Source: Puerhibacterium puerhi (lineage in GTDB: Bacteria > Actinomycetota > Actinomycetes > Actinomycetales > Cellulomonadaceae). From it: a DNA stretch of 64,000 bases. The DNA lies in NCBI RefSeq assembly GCF_009846865.1, contig NZ_WUWN01000010.1, positions 23,246 to 87,245 of the forward strand, given 5' to 3'. Positions 1 to 8,269 of the stretch are shown here, piece by piece. A program made the position numbers and the translations under genes. The notes below the pieces were generated by a model. That model was given only the letters and a program-made list of their open reading frames with translations. It was not told the DNA's origin and did no database searches. How positions within the stretch are numbered: the stretch's first letter is position 1; each line of letters opens with the position of its first letter.

Positions 1-2
1 AG

Positions 3-62
3 CTCGTCGCGAGGTCGGCACCCCGAGGTGCCGACCTCGCGACGAGGTGCCGACCTCACGAG
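3..62. repeat. Perfect 20-bp palindrome with an extra repeat arm
   Basis: Positions 3-22 and 27-46 form a perfect 20-bp inverted repeat around a 4-base spacer. Part of the right arm (GAGGTGCCGACCTC) is repeated at 44-57. No gene is visible between position 1 and purF. It could be the terminator of a gene to the left, or one copy of a dispersed palindromic repeat. There is no T-tract, and the third arm is unusual for a plain terminator. Confidence 0.7.
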
Positions 63-130
63 CAGCGGGCTCGACGGCGGGCGCGCATCCGGTCGCCGGA
101 CGCCGGGACACCCCGTCCGGACCCCTGTGA

Positions 131-136
131 AATACT
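131..136 (+). promoter_or_regulatory. Possible -10 box for a leaderless purF transcript
   Basis: AATACT lies 6 bases before the purF ATG, and no Shine-Dalgarno sequence is visible between them. This layout is typical of actinobacterial leaderless mRNAs that start at the A of the start codon. No good -35 box is evident. Confidence 0.4.
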
Positions 137-142
137 CGGGTC

Positions 143-1690
143 ATGCCTCTGCGCCCTGACGGCCGTCTCAACCACGACCTGATGCCCGGCGAGAAGGGGC
201 CGCAGGACGCCTGTGGCGTCTTCGGCGTCTGGGCACCTGGTGAGGAGGTCGCCAAGCTCGCCTACTTCGGCCTCTACGCGCTCCAGCACCGCGGGCAGGA
301 GTCCGCGGGCATCGCGACCAGCAACGGCGAGCAGATCCTCGTCTACAAGGACATGGGCCTGGTCTCCCAGGTCTTCGACGAGACGGCGCTCAACGCCCTG
401 CAGGGCCACATCGCCGTCGGGCACTGCCGCTACTCGACCACCGGCGGCGTGACGTGGGAGAACGCCCAGCCGACGCTCGGCGCCACGGCGTCGGGCACCG
501 TGGCCCTGGGCCACAACGGCAACCTGACGAACTCCGCCGAGCTGGTCAACCTCGTCGCCGAGCGGTACGGCGCCCAGCGCCGCGGCGAGCTCGCGCGCGG
601 CAACACCACGGACACGGCCCTGGTCACCGCGCTCCTCGCGGGCGACCCGGACCACACCCTCGAGCAGACGGCGATGGAGGTGCTGCCGCGCCTGCGCGGG
701 GCCTTCTCGCTCGTGTTCATGGACGAGCGCACCCTCTACGCCGCCCGCGACCCGCAGGGCGTGCGCCCCCTCGTGCTGGGCCGTCTGGAGCGCGGCTGGG
801 TCGTCGCCTCCGAGACGCCCGCCCTGGACATCGTCGGCGCGTCGTACGTGCGCGAGGTCGAGCCGGGCGAGCTGATCATGATCGACGCCGACGGCCTGCG
901 CTCCCACCGGTTCGCCGAGACGCAGCGCGCCGGCTGCGTCTTCGAGTACGTCTACCTGGCGCGCCCGGACACCTCCATCAACGGCCGCTCCGTGCACGCC
1001 TCCCGCGTCGAGATGGGCCGCGTGCTGGCCCGCGAGCACCCCGTCGAGGCGGACCTGGTCATCCCGACGCCCGAGTCCGGCACGCCGGCGGCCGTGGGGT
1101 ACGCCCAGGAGTCCGGGATCCCGTTCGGCCAGGGCCTGACCAAGAACGCCTACGTCGGCCGCACGTTCATCCAGCCGTCGGACACGCTGCGCCAGCTCGG
1201 CATCCGGCTCAAGCTCAACCCGCTGCGCGAGGTCATCCGCGGCAAGCGCCTCGTCGTCGTCGACGACTCGATCGTGCGCGGCAACACCCAGCGCGCCCTG
1301 GTGCGCATGCTGCGCGAGGCCGGTGCCGCCGAGGTGCACGTGCGCATCTCCTCCCCGCCCGTGAAGTGGCCGTGCTTCTACGGCATCGACTTCGCCTCCC
1401 GCGCCGAGCTCATCGCCAACGGCCTCGCGCCCGAGGAGATCGGTCAGTCCCTCGGCGCCGACTCGCTCGGCTTCATCTCGCTCGACGGGATGATCGCCGC
1501 GACCGAGCAGCCGGCGTCGCAGCTGTGCGCCGCCTGCTTCACCGGCAAGTACCCCATCGAGCTGCCGCCCGAGGACCAGCTCGGCAAGCACCTGCTGGAG
1601 CAGGAGGAGCTGCCGCTCGGCGCGCCGGAGGACGGCCTGCGCTCCCTGTCGGTCGCGGCCGGCGGCGGCGCGTCGCTGCAGCACCCCTGA
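143..1690 (+). CDS. purF: Amidophosphoribosyltransferase PurF
   Basis: This is the first committed enzyme of purine synthesis. It makes 5-phosphoribosylamine from PRPP and glutamine in the cytosol. The 515-residue protein starts with a short propeptide that would be removed to expose Cys24 (DACGVFG), the Ntn glutaminase nucleophile. The PRPP loop VVVDDSIVRGNT lies near residues 370-382. Cysteines in AGCVFEYVY, PCFYGID and LCAACF match the 4Fe-4S ligands of the Bacillus-type enzyme. purM follows 87 bases downstream in the same direction, as expected for a purine operon. The family assignment is secure; the cluster is inferred from the conserved cysteines. Confidence 0.97.
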   Translation: MPLRPDGRLNHDLMPGEKGPQDACGVFGVWAPGEEVAKLAYFGLYALQHRGQESAGIATSNGEQILVYKDMGLVSQVFDETALNALQGHIAVGHCRYSTTGGVTWENAQPTLGATASGTVALGHNGNLTNSAELVNLVAERYGAQRRGELARGNTTDTALVTALLAGDPDHTLEQTAMEVLPRLRGAFSLVFMDERTLYAARDPQGVRPLVLGRLERGWVVASETPALDIVGASYVREVEPGELIMIDADGLRSHRFAETQRAGCVFEYVYLARPDTSINGRSVHASRVEMGRVLAREHPVEADLVIPTPESGTPAAVGYAQESGIPFGQGLTKNAYVGRTFIQPSDTLRQLGIRLKLNPLREVIRGKRLVVVDDSIVRGNTQRALVRMLREAGAAEVHVRISSPPVKWPCFYGIDFASRAELIANGLAPEEIGQSLGADSLGFISLDGMIAATEQPASQLCAACFTGKYPIELPPEDQLGKHLLEQEELPLGAPEDGLRSLSVAAGGGASLQHP

Positions 1691-1711
1691 GCCTGCAGCA
1701 CCCCCTGAGCC
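1676..1711 (+). repeat. 18-bp duplication at the purF stop codon
   Basis: CTGCAGCACCCCTGAGCC at 1676-1693 recurs at 1693-1711 with one extra C. The first copy holds the last purF codons and its TGA, so the second looks like a small slippage duplication that left a spare stop-codon segment in the purF-purM gap. Confidence 0.7.
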
Positions 1712-1777
1712 ACCCGAGCCACCGCTGAGACACCCTGCGGCGCGAGCCTGCGACCCCTGCACGAGGAGCACCACGAC

Positions 1778-2887
1778 GTGACGAACGAAGGCCTGACCTA
1801 CGCCGCCGCCGGCGTCGACACCGAGGCGGGCGACAAGGCCGTCGAGCTGATGAAGGACGCCGTGCGGCGCACCCACGGCCCCGCCGTGCTGGGCGGCGTG
1901 GGCGGGTTCGCCGGGCTCTACGACCTGTCGGCCTTCCAGGGCTACCGCGCGCCGCTGCTCGCCACGTCGACCGACGGCGTGGGCACCAAGGTGGCCATCG
2001 CCCAGGCCCTCGACAAGCACGACACGATCGGCTTCGACCTGGTGGGCATGGTCGTGGACGACATCGTCGTGGTCGGCGCCAAGCCGCTGTTCATGACCGA
2101 CTACATCGCCACGGGCAAGGTCGTGCCCGAGCGCATCGCGGACATCGTGCGGGGCATCGCCCAGGCGTGCGAGGTCGCCGGCACCGCGCTGGTGGGCGGC
2201 GAGACGGCGGAGCACCCCGGGCTGCTCGCCCCGGACGAGTACGACGTCGCGGGCGCCGCCACCGGCATCGTCGAGGCCGACAAGGTGCTGGGCCCGGAGC
2301 GCGTCCGGCCCGGGGACCTGCTGATCGGCATGGCCTCCAGCGGCCTGCACTCCAACGGCTACTCCCTCGTGCGCGCCGTGCTCAAGCACGCCGGCTGGGG
2401 GCTCGAGCGGCACGTCGACGAGCTGGGCCGCACCGTGGGGGAGGAGCTCCTCGAGCCCACCCGCGTGTACGCCTCGGACGTGCTGGTGCTGGCGGCCGAC
2501 GACGCCGCGCAGGTGCACGCGTTCACCCACGTCACGGGCGGCGGCCTGGCCGCCAACCTGGCCCGCGTGCTGCCCGCCGGCCTCGTCGCGACGGTCGACC
2601 GCGACACCTGGCAGGTGCCGCCGGTGTTCGGCCTCGTGCGCGAGCTCGGCCAGGTGCCGGTCCGCGACCTCGAGGGCACGCTCAACCTCGGCGTCGGCAT
2701 GGTGGCGGTCGTCGGCCGGGACGGCGGCGACGCCGCGCTCGCGCGGCTCGCGGCGCTCGGCGTGCCCGCGTGGGTGCTCGGCGCGGTCGGCGAGCTCGAC
2801 GCCGACGCTCCCGCGCAGGACCTCGTGGCCGGGACCAAGGGTGTCGACGGCGGCGCCGTCCGGCTGGTGGGGGACTACCGGTTCTGA
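1778..2887 (+). CDS. purM: Phosphoribosylformylglycinamidine cyclo-ligase PurM (AIR synthetase)
   Basis: This enzyme closes the imidazole ring, converting FGAM and ATP to AIR, the fifth step of purine synthesis. The 369-residue length is typical. The family's early segment is present: a glycine-rich stretch (VLGGVGGFAGL), then LLATSTDGVGTK, then the DLVGMVVDDI motif. GGETAEHPG and the SSGLHSNGYSLVR motif follow, and THVTGGGLAANLARVLP lies in the C-terminal half. The GTG start is set by GAGGAG nine bases upstream. It probably shares a transcript with purF, and a strong hairpin follows the stop codon. Confidence 0.97.
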   Translation: MTNEGLTYAAAGVDTEAGDKAVELMKDAVRRTHGPAVLGGVGGFAGLYDLSAFQGYRAPLLATSTDGVGTKVAIAQALDKHDTIGFDLVGMVVDDIVVVGAKPLFMTDYIATGKVVPERIADIVRGIAQACEVAGTALVGGETAEHPGLLAPDEYDVAGAATGIVEADKVLGPERVRPGDLLIGMASSGLHSNGYSLVRAVLKHAGWGLERHVDELGRTVGEELLEPTRVYASDVLVLAADDAAQVHAFTHVTGGGLAANLARVLPAGLVATVDRDTWQVPPVFGLVRELGQVPVRDLEGTLNLGVGMVAVVGRDGGDAALARLAALGVPAWVLGAVGELDADAPAQDLVAGTKGVDGGAVRLVGDYRF

Positions 2888-2911
2888 CGGCTGGCCGGGT
2901 GCCGGGAGCAC

Positions 2912-2952
2912 ACGAGGGGCCGGACGGTGCGCAGCACCGTCCGGCCCCTCGT
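2912..2952. terminator. Bidirectional terminator between purM and DUF3073
   Basis: A perfect 19-bp stem (2912-2930 with 2934-2952) encloses a GCA loop. It lies between two convergent genes and can serve both. There is no clear T-tract, which is common in high-GC actinobacteria. Confidence 0.85.
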
Positions 2953-2987
2953 CACTTCTGGAGAACCGGCTGCAACCGGCTCAGAAA

Positions 2988-3191
2988 TCAGCGCTCGTCG
3001 TCCACCCACGTCGAGTACTGGTTGTCGTACTCGTCGTCGGCGTCGGAACCGAACCGGTCCTCGGTGGCGAGGTCGGTGCGACCGCTACCCCTGAGCTCCT
3101 GCTCCAGCGCGTGATAGTTCGTCTCGGGGCTGTAGTACTTCAGCGCGCGAGCAACCTTGGTCTGCTTTGCCTTCTGTCGGCCGCGGCCCAT
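2988..3191 (-). CDS. DUF3073 family small protein
   Basis: The 67-residue protein begins MGRGRQKAKQTKVARALKYY and continues with an acidic tail (SDADDEYDNQY), the recognisable layout of DUF3073, a small family confined to Actinobacteria. The basic N-terminus could bind nucleic acid, but the function is unknown. GGGGAG sits just before the ATG. It is convergent with purM and divergent from bldC, a neighbourhood often conserved in this phylum. Confidence 0.88.
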   Translation of the reverse strand: MGRGRQKAKQTKVARALKYYSPETNYHALEQELRGSGRTDLATEDRFGSDADDEYDNQYSTWVDDER

Positions 3192-3245
3192 GGCTCCCCC
3201 TCAACGTAGGAGCGGGGCGGCGACGTGCTCAGACGTGCGGCCCCG

Positions 3246-3274
3246 GAGTAAGTGCGTGTCTGTTCAGTCCACAA
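3246..3274 (-). promoter_or_regulatory. Possible promoter of the DUF3073 gene
   Basis: On the minus strand TTGTGG (3274-3269) is followed after 17 bases by TTACTC (3251-3246), about 55 bases before the ATG. The spacing is ideal but both boxes are imperfect. The rest of the 362-base gap between DUF3073 and bldC holds no gene; it includes an AT-richer stretch near 3430-3490 that probably carries the bldC promoter. Confidence 0.35.
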
Positions 3275-3553
3275 CGGTACAGGAACCGGGGCGATTCCCT
3301 CCACTCCACGCGGAGTCGACAGCGTCACGTTGCGAGACGGCGTGTCACTCCGTGGGCGCGAGACGGGGGTCCCCGCGGGCCCGACATGGGGCGATTGCGC
3401 AGGTCATCCCGCCTCAACCAGCCCAGGTTGGGCATTTTTCATCCTGTCACCAAGTCGCATATGTCGACCTTGCAGCGACAATAGTGGGACGACGGACGCC
3501 TCTGCGCCCGGGAACCCCCGGGCCGGCCGTCGCCGATGAGGGAAGGTGTCGGG

Positions 3554-3763
3554 ATGTCGCTCCACGGAGAGTCTGAGGTGCTGCTCACGCCCGCCGAGGT
3601 CGCGAGCCTGTTCCGTGTCGACCCCAAGACGGTCACGCGATGGGCCAAGGCGGGCAAGCTCTCGTCGATCCGGACCCTCGGCGGGCACCGCCGGTACAAG
3701 GAGTCCGAGGTCCGGGCGCTGCTCGGGGCCGCGTCGGAGAACGCCGAGGGCGCCGACAAGTAA
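3554..3763 (+). CDS. bldC: BldC, MerR-type helix-turn-helix developmental regulator
   Basis: The 69-residue protein is one winged-helix domain: LLTPAEVASLFRVDPKTVTR, then WAKAGKLSSIRTLGGHRRYK. This closely matches Streptomyces BldC, which binds head-to-tail on direct repeats and controls entry into development. In non-sporulating relatives it is a general regulator. An in-frame ATG at 3536 would add six residues, but GGGAAGG seven bases before 3554 favours the shorter form, which also matches the usual family length. A strong hairpin ends the unit. Confidence 0.93.
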   Translation: MSLHGESEVLLTPAEVASLFRVDPKTVTRWAKAGKLSSIRTLGGHRRYKESEVRALLGAASENAEGADK

Positions 3764-3814
3764 GCGGACCGCGGGCCGCGGCGTCGCCGCCGCCGGCCCG
3801 TGCAGGAGCCACCA

Positions 3815-3860
3815 CAGCACCGTGCCCGACGGCGGAGACCCGCCGTCGGGCACGGTGCTG
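3815..3860. terminator. Terminator after bldC
   Basis: A perfect 20-bp stem (3815-3834 with 3841-3860) has a 6-base loop (GAGACC). It lies between convergent bldC and the DUF3618 gene, so it may end both transcripts. Confidence 0.88.
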
Positions 3861-3889
3861 TCCGGGCTCGCCCGGTGGGGCGGCGGGCG

Positions 3890-4234
3890 TCAGCGGCGCG
3901 CCCAGCGGACCACCGCGAGGGTGACGACGGCCACGCAGGTGACGACGGCGCCCAGCAGGACCTTGGCGTTGCGGGCGCGGTCGCCGTCGCGCGGCAGGCC
4001 GTTGCCCGTGAGGAACGTCCCGGCGTCCTGGGCGGCGGTGCGCGCGGCGTCGCCCAGCTGCTGGGCCTGGTAGGCGGGGGACAGGCGCGTGGTCAGCGCG
4101 TCGATCGTGGCGCCCAGCTCGGCGCGGGCGCGCTCCACCTCGGACCTCAGCTCGTACGGCGTGGGCCCCTTGCCGTCGGGCGCGGGACCGCCCACGCCGG
4201 CAGCGGGGCGCGGCAGCTTGTCCTCGACGCTCAC
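3890..4234 (-). CDS. DUF3618 domain membrane protein
   Basis: The 114-residue protein carries the DUF3618 signature near residues 27-53 (YELRSEVERARAELGATIDA, then LTTRLSP) and one C-terminal membrane segment (VLLGAVVTCVAVVTLAVV) followed by RWARR. Such proteins pair with DUF1469 holin-like proteins in actinobacteria and are thought to act at the membrane under stress; no reaction is known. The GTG start is chosen because it overlaps the upstream stop as GTGA, implying coupled translation. Confidence 0.85.
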   Translation of the reverse strand: MSVEDKLPRPAAGVGGPAPDGKGPTPYELRSEVERARAELGATIDALTTRLSPAYQAQQLGDAARTAAQDAGTFLTGNGLPRDGDRARNAKVLLGAVVTCVAVVTLAVVRWARR

Positions 4235-4650
4235 CGGTGCATCCCCTCCTTGACCGCGTTGATGTCCTCCTTGACGCGGTCGATCGTCTCCGGCCGCGTG
4301 GCGGCGCGCTTGATCAGCTGCATCGCCACGAGCACCAACAGGCCCGCGACGAGCATCATGGCCAGGCCGATCACCAGCGCGGACAGCCACAGCGGCCACG
4401 CCTCGGCCAGGCCGGTGATGGCCGCCCAGATGAGCACGCCGACGGCGTAGAGCAGGATTACCAGCGCGGCGGCGACGAGGCCGGCACCGATCCCGAAGCG
4501 CTTGGCCTTCGCGGTCATCTCGGTCTTGGCGAGCGCGATCTCGGCTCGCACGAGGCGCGTGGCCTGCTCCGAGAGCTGCTCGACGAGCTTGCCCAGCGTG
4601 GGTTGCTGCGCCCTCGGCGGTGTGCTGCTGCCGTCGTCCCAGTCGGTCAT
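4231..4650 (-). CDS. DUF1469 / holin-like family 3 membrane protein
   Basis: The 139-residue protein has an amphipathic N-terminal region (LGKLVEQLSEQATRLVRAEI), two membrane segments around residues 55-80 and 90-112, and a charged tail. This is the layout of the putative actinobacterial holin-X or DUF1469 family (PF07332). Despite the family name it is chromosomal and not part of a lysis cassette. The ATG at 4650 is preceded by GGATGGAG; a longer in-frame version from 4707 has no such site. It is coupled to the DUF3618 gene. Confidence 0.82.
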   Translation of the reverse strand: MTDWDDGSSTPPRAQQPTLGKLVEQLSEQATRLVRAEIALAKTEMTAKAKRFGIGAGLVAAALVILLYAVGVLIWAAITGLAEAWPLWLSALVIGLAMMLVAGLLVLVAMQLIKRAATRPETIDRVKEDINAVKEGMHR

Positions 4651-4875
4651 CCGTGGCTCCATCCTTGGTGGTCCTGAGGTGAAGATTCGCAGGACTACGG
4701 GCCCCACTCAACCTGGACGCGCTGGTCCCGGCAATTCGGGGGCCCGACGACGGCGCCGCAGGTCGCGGGGCCGCGGCCCCCCGCACGTGTCCCCGCGCCG
4801 GGCGCGGCGCGCGCGGACCGGGCCGGGGAACGGAAAGACCCCCGGATCCTGGTGGATCCGGGGGTCTCGTTCCGG

Positions 4876-4948
4876 TGGCTCCGAGGGGCGTCGATCCCCT
4901 GACCTCACGATTTTCAGTCGTGCGCTCTACCAACTGAGCTACAGAGCC
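4876..4948 (-). tRNA. tRNA-Phe (GAA)
   Basis: The minus strand gives a full cloverleaf: acceptor GGCTCTG with CGGAGCC, anticodon loop CTGAAAA (anticodon GAA) and a T-loop TCGACGC region, with discriminator A. The CCA end is not fully encoded. Confidence 0.95.
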
Positions 4949-5000
4949 TCGGACACGAACGCCCGGGGCGTCGTTTCCGACGATCCGGGCGCCTGGTGCG

Positions 5001-5074
5001 CGACCCTGACGGGACTTGAACCCGCGACCTCCGCCGTGACAGGGCGGCGCGCTAACCAACTGCGCTACAGGGCC
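5001..5074 (-). tRNA. tRNA-Asp (GTC)
   Basis: The acceptor GGCCCTG pairs with CAGGGTC through one G-U wobble. The anticodon loop is CTGTCAC (anticodon GTC), the T-loop is TTCAAGT, and the discriminator is G, as expected for tRNA-Asp. Confidence 0.95.
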
Positions 5075-5202
5075 TTGACTCCGCCGGCGTTCCCGCCGTT
5101 CGAGCCGAGAAGAAGCGTACCCCACCCCGCCGGAAACCTGAAATCGGCCTCTGACCTGGGAAGACGCATCATCTGGACCGCCCTCGGGCGAGGGTGGTCG
5201 CG

Positions 5203-5275
5203 TACCCCCAACGGGATTCGAACCCGTGCTACCGCCGTGAAAGGGCGGGGTCCTAGGCCGCTAGACGATGGGGGC
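5203..5275 (-). tRNA. tRNA-Glu (TTC)
   Basis: The acceptor GCCCCCA pairs with TGGGGGT. The anticodon loop is CTTTCAC (anticodon TTC) and the T-loop is TTCGAAT. The Phe, Asp and Glu genes lie in tandem on the minus strand; the spacers between them hold nothing else that I can see. Confidence 0.95.
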
Positions 5276-5442
5276 TGGACGGCCGCCAGCATACCGGTGC
5301 GCCGCCGCCGTGGTGGGTCGCGTCGTGGTGCGCCGGGGCCGTCGTCGGCGAGGATGGGGCCGCGCCACCACGGCGCGAGGGCGGCGCCGGCGGGCGGCGC
5401 AGGACGACGGCGGCGCCCGGGCGCCGCGGGGAGAGGGGCACC

Positions 5443-5799
5443 GTGGCGGTCGAGATGTCGCGCGAGGACTTCGAGGACGCGGTCGCGGACGGGCTCGACC
5501 TCGTCCCGCCGGACCTGGCCGCGCAGATGGACAACGTCGTCGTGCTCGTGGAGGACGACGCGCCGGCCGACGACCCCGAGCTGCTGGGCCTGTACGAGGG
5601 GGTGCCGCTCACCGAGCGGGACCTGGCGTGGGCGGCCGGCGCGCTGCCCGACCGCATCACGATCTTCCGCAACCCCACGCTGGCGATCTGCGACACCCGC
5701 GAGGACGTGGTCGAGGAGGTGGCGGTCACCGTGGTGCACGAGATCGCCCACCACTTCGGCATCGACGACGAGCGGCTGCACGAGCTCGGCTGGGCCTGA
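5443..5799 (+). CDS. Minimal zincin-like metallopeptidase family protein
   Basis: The 118-residue acidic protein carries HEIAHHFGIDDERLHELGW at its C-terminus, the HExxHxFGIDDxxLHxLG signature of the PF06262 (DUF1025) minimal zincins. Two histidines and a downstream acidic residue should bind zinc. No signal peptide is visible, so it acts in the cytoplasm; the substrate is unknown. The GTG start follows GGGAGAGGGG. It lies alone between the tRNA block and the convergent TetR gene. Confidence 0.88.
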   Translation: MAVEMSREDFEDAVADGLDLVPPDLAAQMDNVVVLVEDDAPADDPELLGLYEGVPLTERDLAWAAGALPDRITIFRNPTLAICDTREDVVEEVAVTVVHEIAHHFGIDDERLHELGWA

Positions 5800-5825
5800 G
5801 GCGCGCGGCGCCTCAGGCGCGCGCC

Positions 5826-6416
5826 TCAGGCGCGCAGCCGGGCCAGGAAGGCGTCGAGCTGGGCCAGCTGGCGCTCGGGTGTCGTGGTGGCGGGGTCGAC
5901 CACGCGCAGCGCCTGCAGGCCCATCAGCATCGCCTGCAGCTCGTCCACCGCGGCGACGAGGTCGAGGTCCGCCGCGACGTCGCCGTCGGCCTGGCCCTCG
6001 CGCAGGCGCTGCAGCATCTCCTCGCGCCACGTGGCCAGCTCGGCGGTGAACAGGCGCCGGTTCTCGGCCGAGGTCAGCGCCTGCTGCCAGAACGTGACCA
6101 CGATGCGTGCCTCGAGGGTGCGCACGTCGTCGAGCGGCATGATCTCCAGGCACAGCGTCCGCAGCCCGGCCAGCCCCCGACGGCGGGGGTCGGCAGCGTC
6201 GGCGCGGCGGTTCGTCGCCTCGAAGGCGTACCGCAGGACCGCCGTGACGACTGACTGCTTGTTGGGGAAGTAGTAGAGCAGCGCCCCGTTGGACCGGCCG
6301 GTGACCTCGGCGATGCGGCGGGTGGTCAGCGCCTCGATCCCCTCGGCGGCGACGAGCTGCCACGCGGCCTCGACGAACTCGGCGCGTCGCTGCTCGTGGT
6401 CGACGATCCGGGGCAC
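5826..6416 (-). CDS. TetR family transcriptional repressor
   Basis: The N-terminal helix-turn-helix is clear (LTTRRIAEVTGRSNGALLYY, then FPNKQS) and is followed by a helical ligand domain, for about 196 residues from the GTG at 6416. An upstream in-frame start at 6485 would add a Pro- and Arg-rich stretch unlike the family. It is divergent from the permease and amine oxidase genes with a perfect palindrome between them. I infer that it represses the amine-utilisation genes until an amine or its aldehyde binds. Confidence 0.85.
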   Translation of the reverse strand: MPRIVDHEQRRAEFVEAAWQLVAAEGIEALTTRRIAEVTGRSNGALLYYFPNKQSVVTAVLRYAFEATNRRADAADPRRRGLAGLRTLCLEIMPLDDVRTLEARIVVTFWQQALTSAENRRLFTAELATWREEMLQRLREGQADGDVAADLDLVAAVDELQAMLMGLQALRVVDPATTTPERQLAQLDAFLARLRA

Positions 6417-6513
6417 CCGAGGACCATAGCCCGTCGGTGTCGGCACGCGCGTCCCCGTCGGTAACACGACGGACCTCGATCGCAACGGGCCTTTTACGGG
6501 CGCGCAACCTTTC

Positions 6514-6529
6514 CTGTACGGCTGTACAG
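6514..6529. promoter_or_regulatory. Palindromic operator CTGTAC-GGCT-GTACAG
   Basis: Perfect 6-bp arms around a 4-base centre, extended imperfectly by flanking TTTC and AAAA, lie between the divergent TetR gene and the permease gene. Size and symmetry fit a TetR-dimer site. It is about 100 bases from the TetR start and about 190 from the permease start. Nothing else gene-like is seen in 6417-6715. Confidence 0.6.
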
Positions 6530-6715
6530 AAAACTGAGGTCACGCCGCCACCGGCCCCGCCACGAGGGGGACCGCGCGACGCGTCGCGACCGGGCCACCC
6601 CACCGGCCGCAGCCCCGCTTCCCCGGCCCCACCTGCCCGGCCCCACCTGCCCGGCACTGCGCGCGCCGCGCCCTGCCGCGCCGCCTGCCGACGCTGCCCT
6701 CGAAGGAGCCCGTCG

Positions 6716-8215
6716 ATGTCCGCACCCGTCGCTCCCGTCCCCTCCCCGGCCTCCCCGGCGGCCGCCGCGCCCGCGCCGGCCGGCGCCCGCACCCTGGCCG
6801 GCACGCTCGGCCCCACAGCCATCGTGTTCATGGTCGTGGCCGCCGCCTCGCCGCTGACCGTCGTCGGCGGTGCCGCACCGCTCGGCATCCTGCTCGGCAA
6901 CGGCGCCGGATATCCCGCCCTCTACGTCGCCGCCGGCGTCGTCCTGCTGCTGTTCTCCGTGGGGCTGGCGACGATGACGCGCAGCGTGCCCCGCCCCGGC
7001 GCGTTCTTCACCTACGTCGGCTACGGGCTGGGGCGCCGCCCGGGCCTCGCCGCGGCGTTCCTGGCGCTGCTGAGCTACACCACCGTGCAGGTGGCCGTCT
7101 ACGGCTACCTGGGCTACGTGCTGGCCACGACCTTCGCCGGGCTCGGCGTGACGCTGCCCTGGTGGCTGTGGACGCTGCTGGTCGTCGCCTGTGTGGGCCT
7201 GCTCGGGTACCGGCACATCGACCTGTCGTCGAAGGTGCTCGGGGTGCTGCTGGTCGCCGAGATCGCCATCGTCCTGGCCGTCGTGGCCGGCGTGCTGGTG
7301 ACGGGCGGCGCCGACGGCCTGTCGCTGACGCCGTTCGAGCCGGCCACCGTGATGTCCGGCTCGCCGGCCATCGGCCTGATGATGGCCATCGCCGCGTTCA
7401 TCGGCTTCGAGTCGACGGCGATCTTCCGCGACGAGGCCCGCGACCCCGACCGGACCATCCCGCGCGCCACCTACGCCGCCGTCGTCGGCGTCGCCGTCTT
7501 CTACACCGTGGCCACCTGGGGCATCGTCATGGCCTGGGGCCCCGACGAGGTGGTCGACGTCGCGGCGCAGGACCCGGGCGCGATGCTCATGGTCACCACC
7601 GCGAAGTACCTCGGGACCGCCGGCCAGGTCATCGTCAACGTGCTGCTGGTGACGAGCATGTTCGCCTGCGTGCTGAGCTTCCACAACGTCGTCGCCCGCT
7701 ACCAGCACTCGATGGCGCACGCCGGCGTGCTGCCCGGGCGGCTCGGCAGGGTGCACGCCCGGCACGCCTCGCCGCACACCTCGTCGCTGGTCCAGACGGC
7801 CACCGCGGCCGTGCTCACCGCCGTGTTCGCGGCCCTGGGGTGGGACCCGATGCTGCAGGTCTTCACCTGGCTGTCCGGCGTCTCGACGATCGCGATCGCC
7901 GTGCTCATGGCGGTGACCAGCCTCGCGGTCATCGTCTGGTTCACGCGGCACCGGGACGACACCCGCGCGTGGAACACCCGCGTCGCCCCCGCGCTCGGCC
8001 TGGTGGGCCTGCTCGCCGCCGCCGCGGCCATCGTCGCCAACTTCCCCCTGCTGGTGAGCGACGTCGACGCCGCCGGCAACCCGACCTTCGGCGCGGTCAG
8101 CCTCGTGCTGCTCGGCCTGGTCGTCGTCTTCCCGCTGGTCGGCTGGGTGCAGGCCGAGGTGCTGCGCCGCCGTCGCCCGGCCTCCTACCAGCGCATCGCC
8201 GACGCCATCTCCTGA
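6716..8215 (+). CDS. APC family amino acid or amine permease
   Basis: The 499-residue integral membrane protein has about 12 hydrophobic segments after an Ala/Pro-rich cytoplasmic N-terminus. The APC core begins GTLGPTAIVFMVVAAASPLT, and AFIGFESTAIFRDEARDPDR is the conserved loop after helix 6. The ATG at 6716 follows GAAGGAG; longer readings start without a ribosome site. It lies 54 bases before a copper amine oxidase, so I infer uptake of a primary amine such as tyramine or phenylethylamine, or of its parent amino acid. Confidence 0.9.
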   Translation: MSAPVAPVPSPASPAAAAPAPAGARTLAGTLGPTAIVFMVVAAASPLTVVGGAAPLGILLGNGAGYPALYVAAGVVLLLFSVGLATMTRSVPRPGAFFTYVGYGLGRRPGLAAAFLALLSYTTVQVAVYGYLGYVLATTFAGLGVTLPWWLWTLLVVACVGLLGYRHIDLSSKVLGVLLVAEIAIVLAVVAGVLVTGGADGLSLTPFEPATVMSGSPAIGLMMAIAAFIGFESTAIFRDEARDPDRTIPRATYAAVVGVAVFYTVATWGIVMAWGPDEVVDVAAQDPGAMLMVTTAKYLGTAGQVIVNVLLVTSMFACVLSFHNVVARYQHSMAHAGVLPGRLGRVHARHASPHTSSLVQTATAAVLTAVFAALGWDPMLQVFTWLSGVSTIAIAVLMAVTSLAVIVWFTRHRDDTRAWNTRVAPALGLVGLLAAAAAIVANFPLLVSDVDAAGNPTFGAVSLVLLGLVVVFPLVGWVQAEVLRRRRPASYQRIADAIS

Positions 8216-8269
8216 CACGGCCCGGCGCCACCGTCTCGCACCGCCCGCACCACCCGAGAGGAACCACCC

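Noticed and set aside
56-2911. A 951-codon reading frame on the minus strand across purF and purM
   Set aside because: It is antisense to two certain enzymes and has the Arg/Ala/His-rich composition expected from the complement of GC-rich genes.
4231-4650. Prophage holin because of the holin-like family name
   Set aside because: No lysin or phage gene is near; this family pairs with DUF3618 in ordinary chromosomes.
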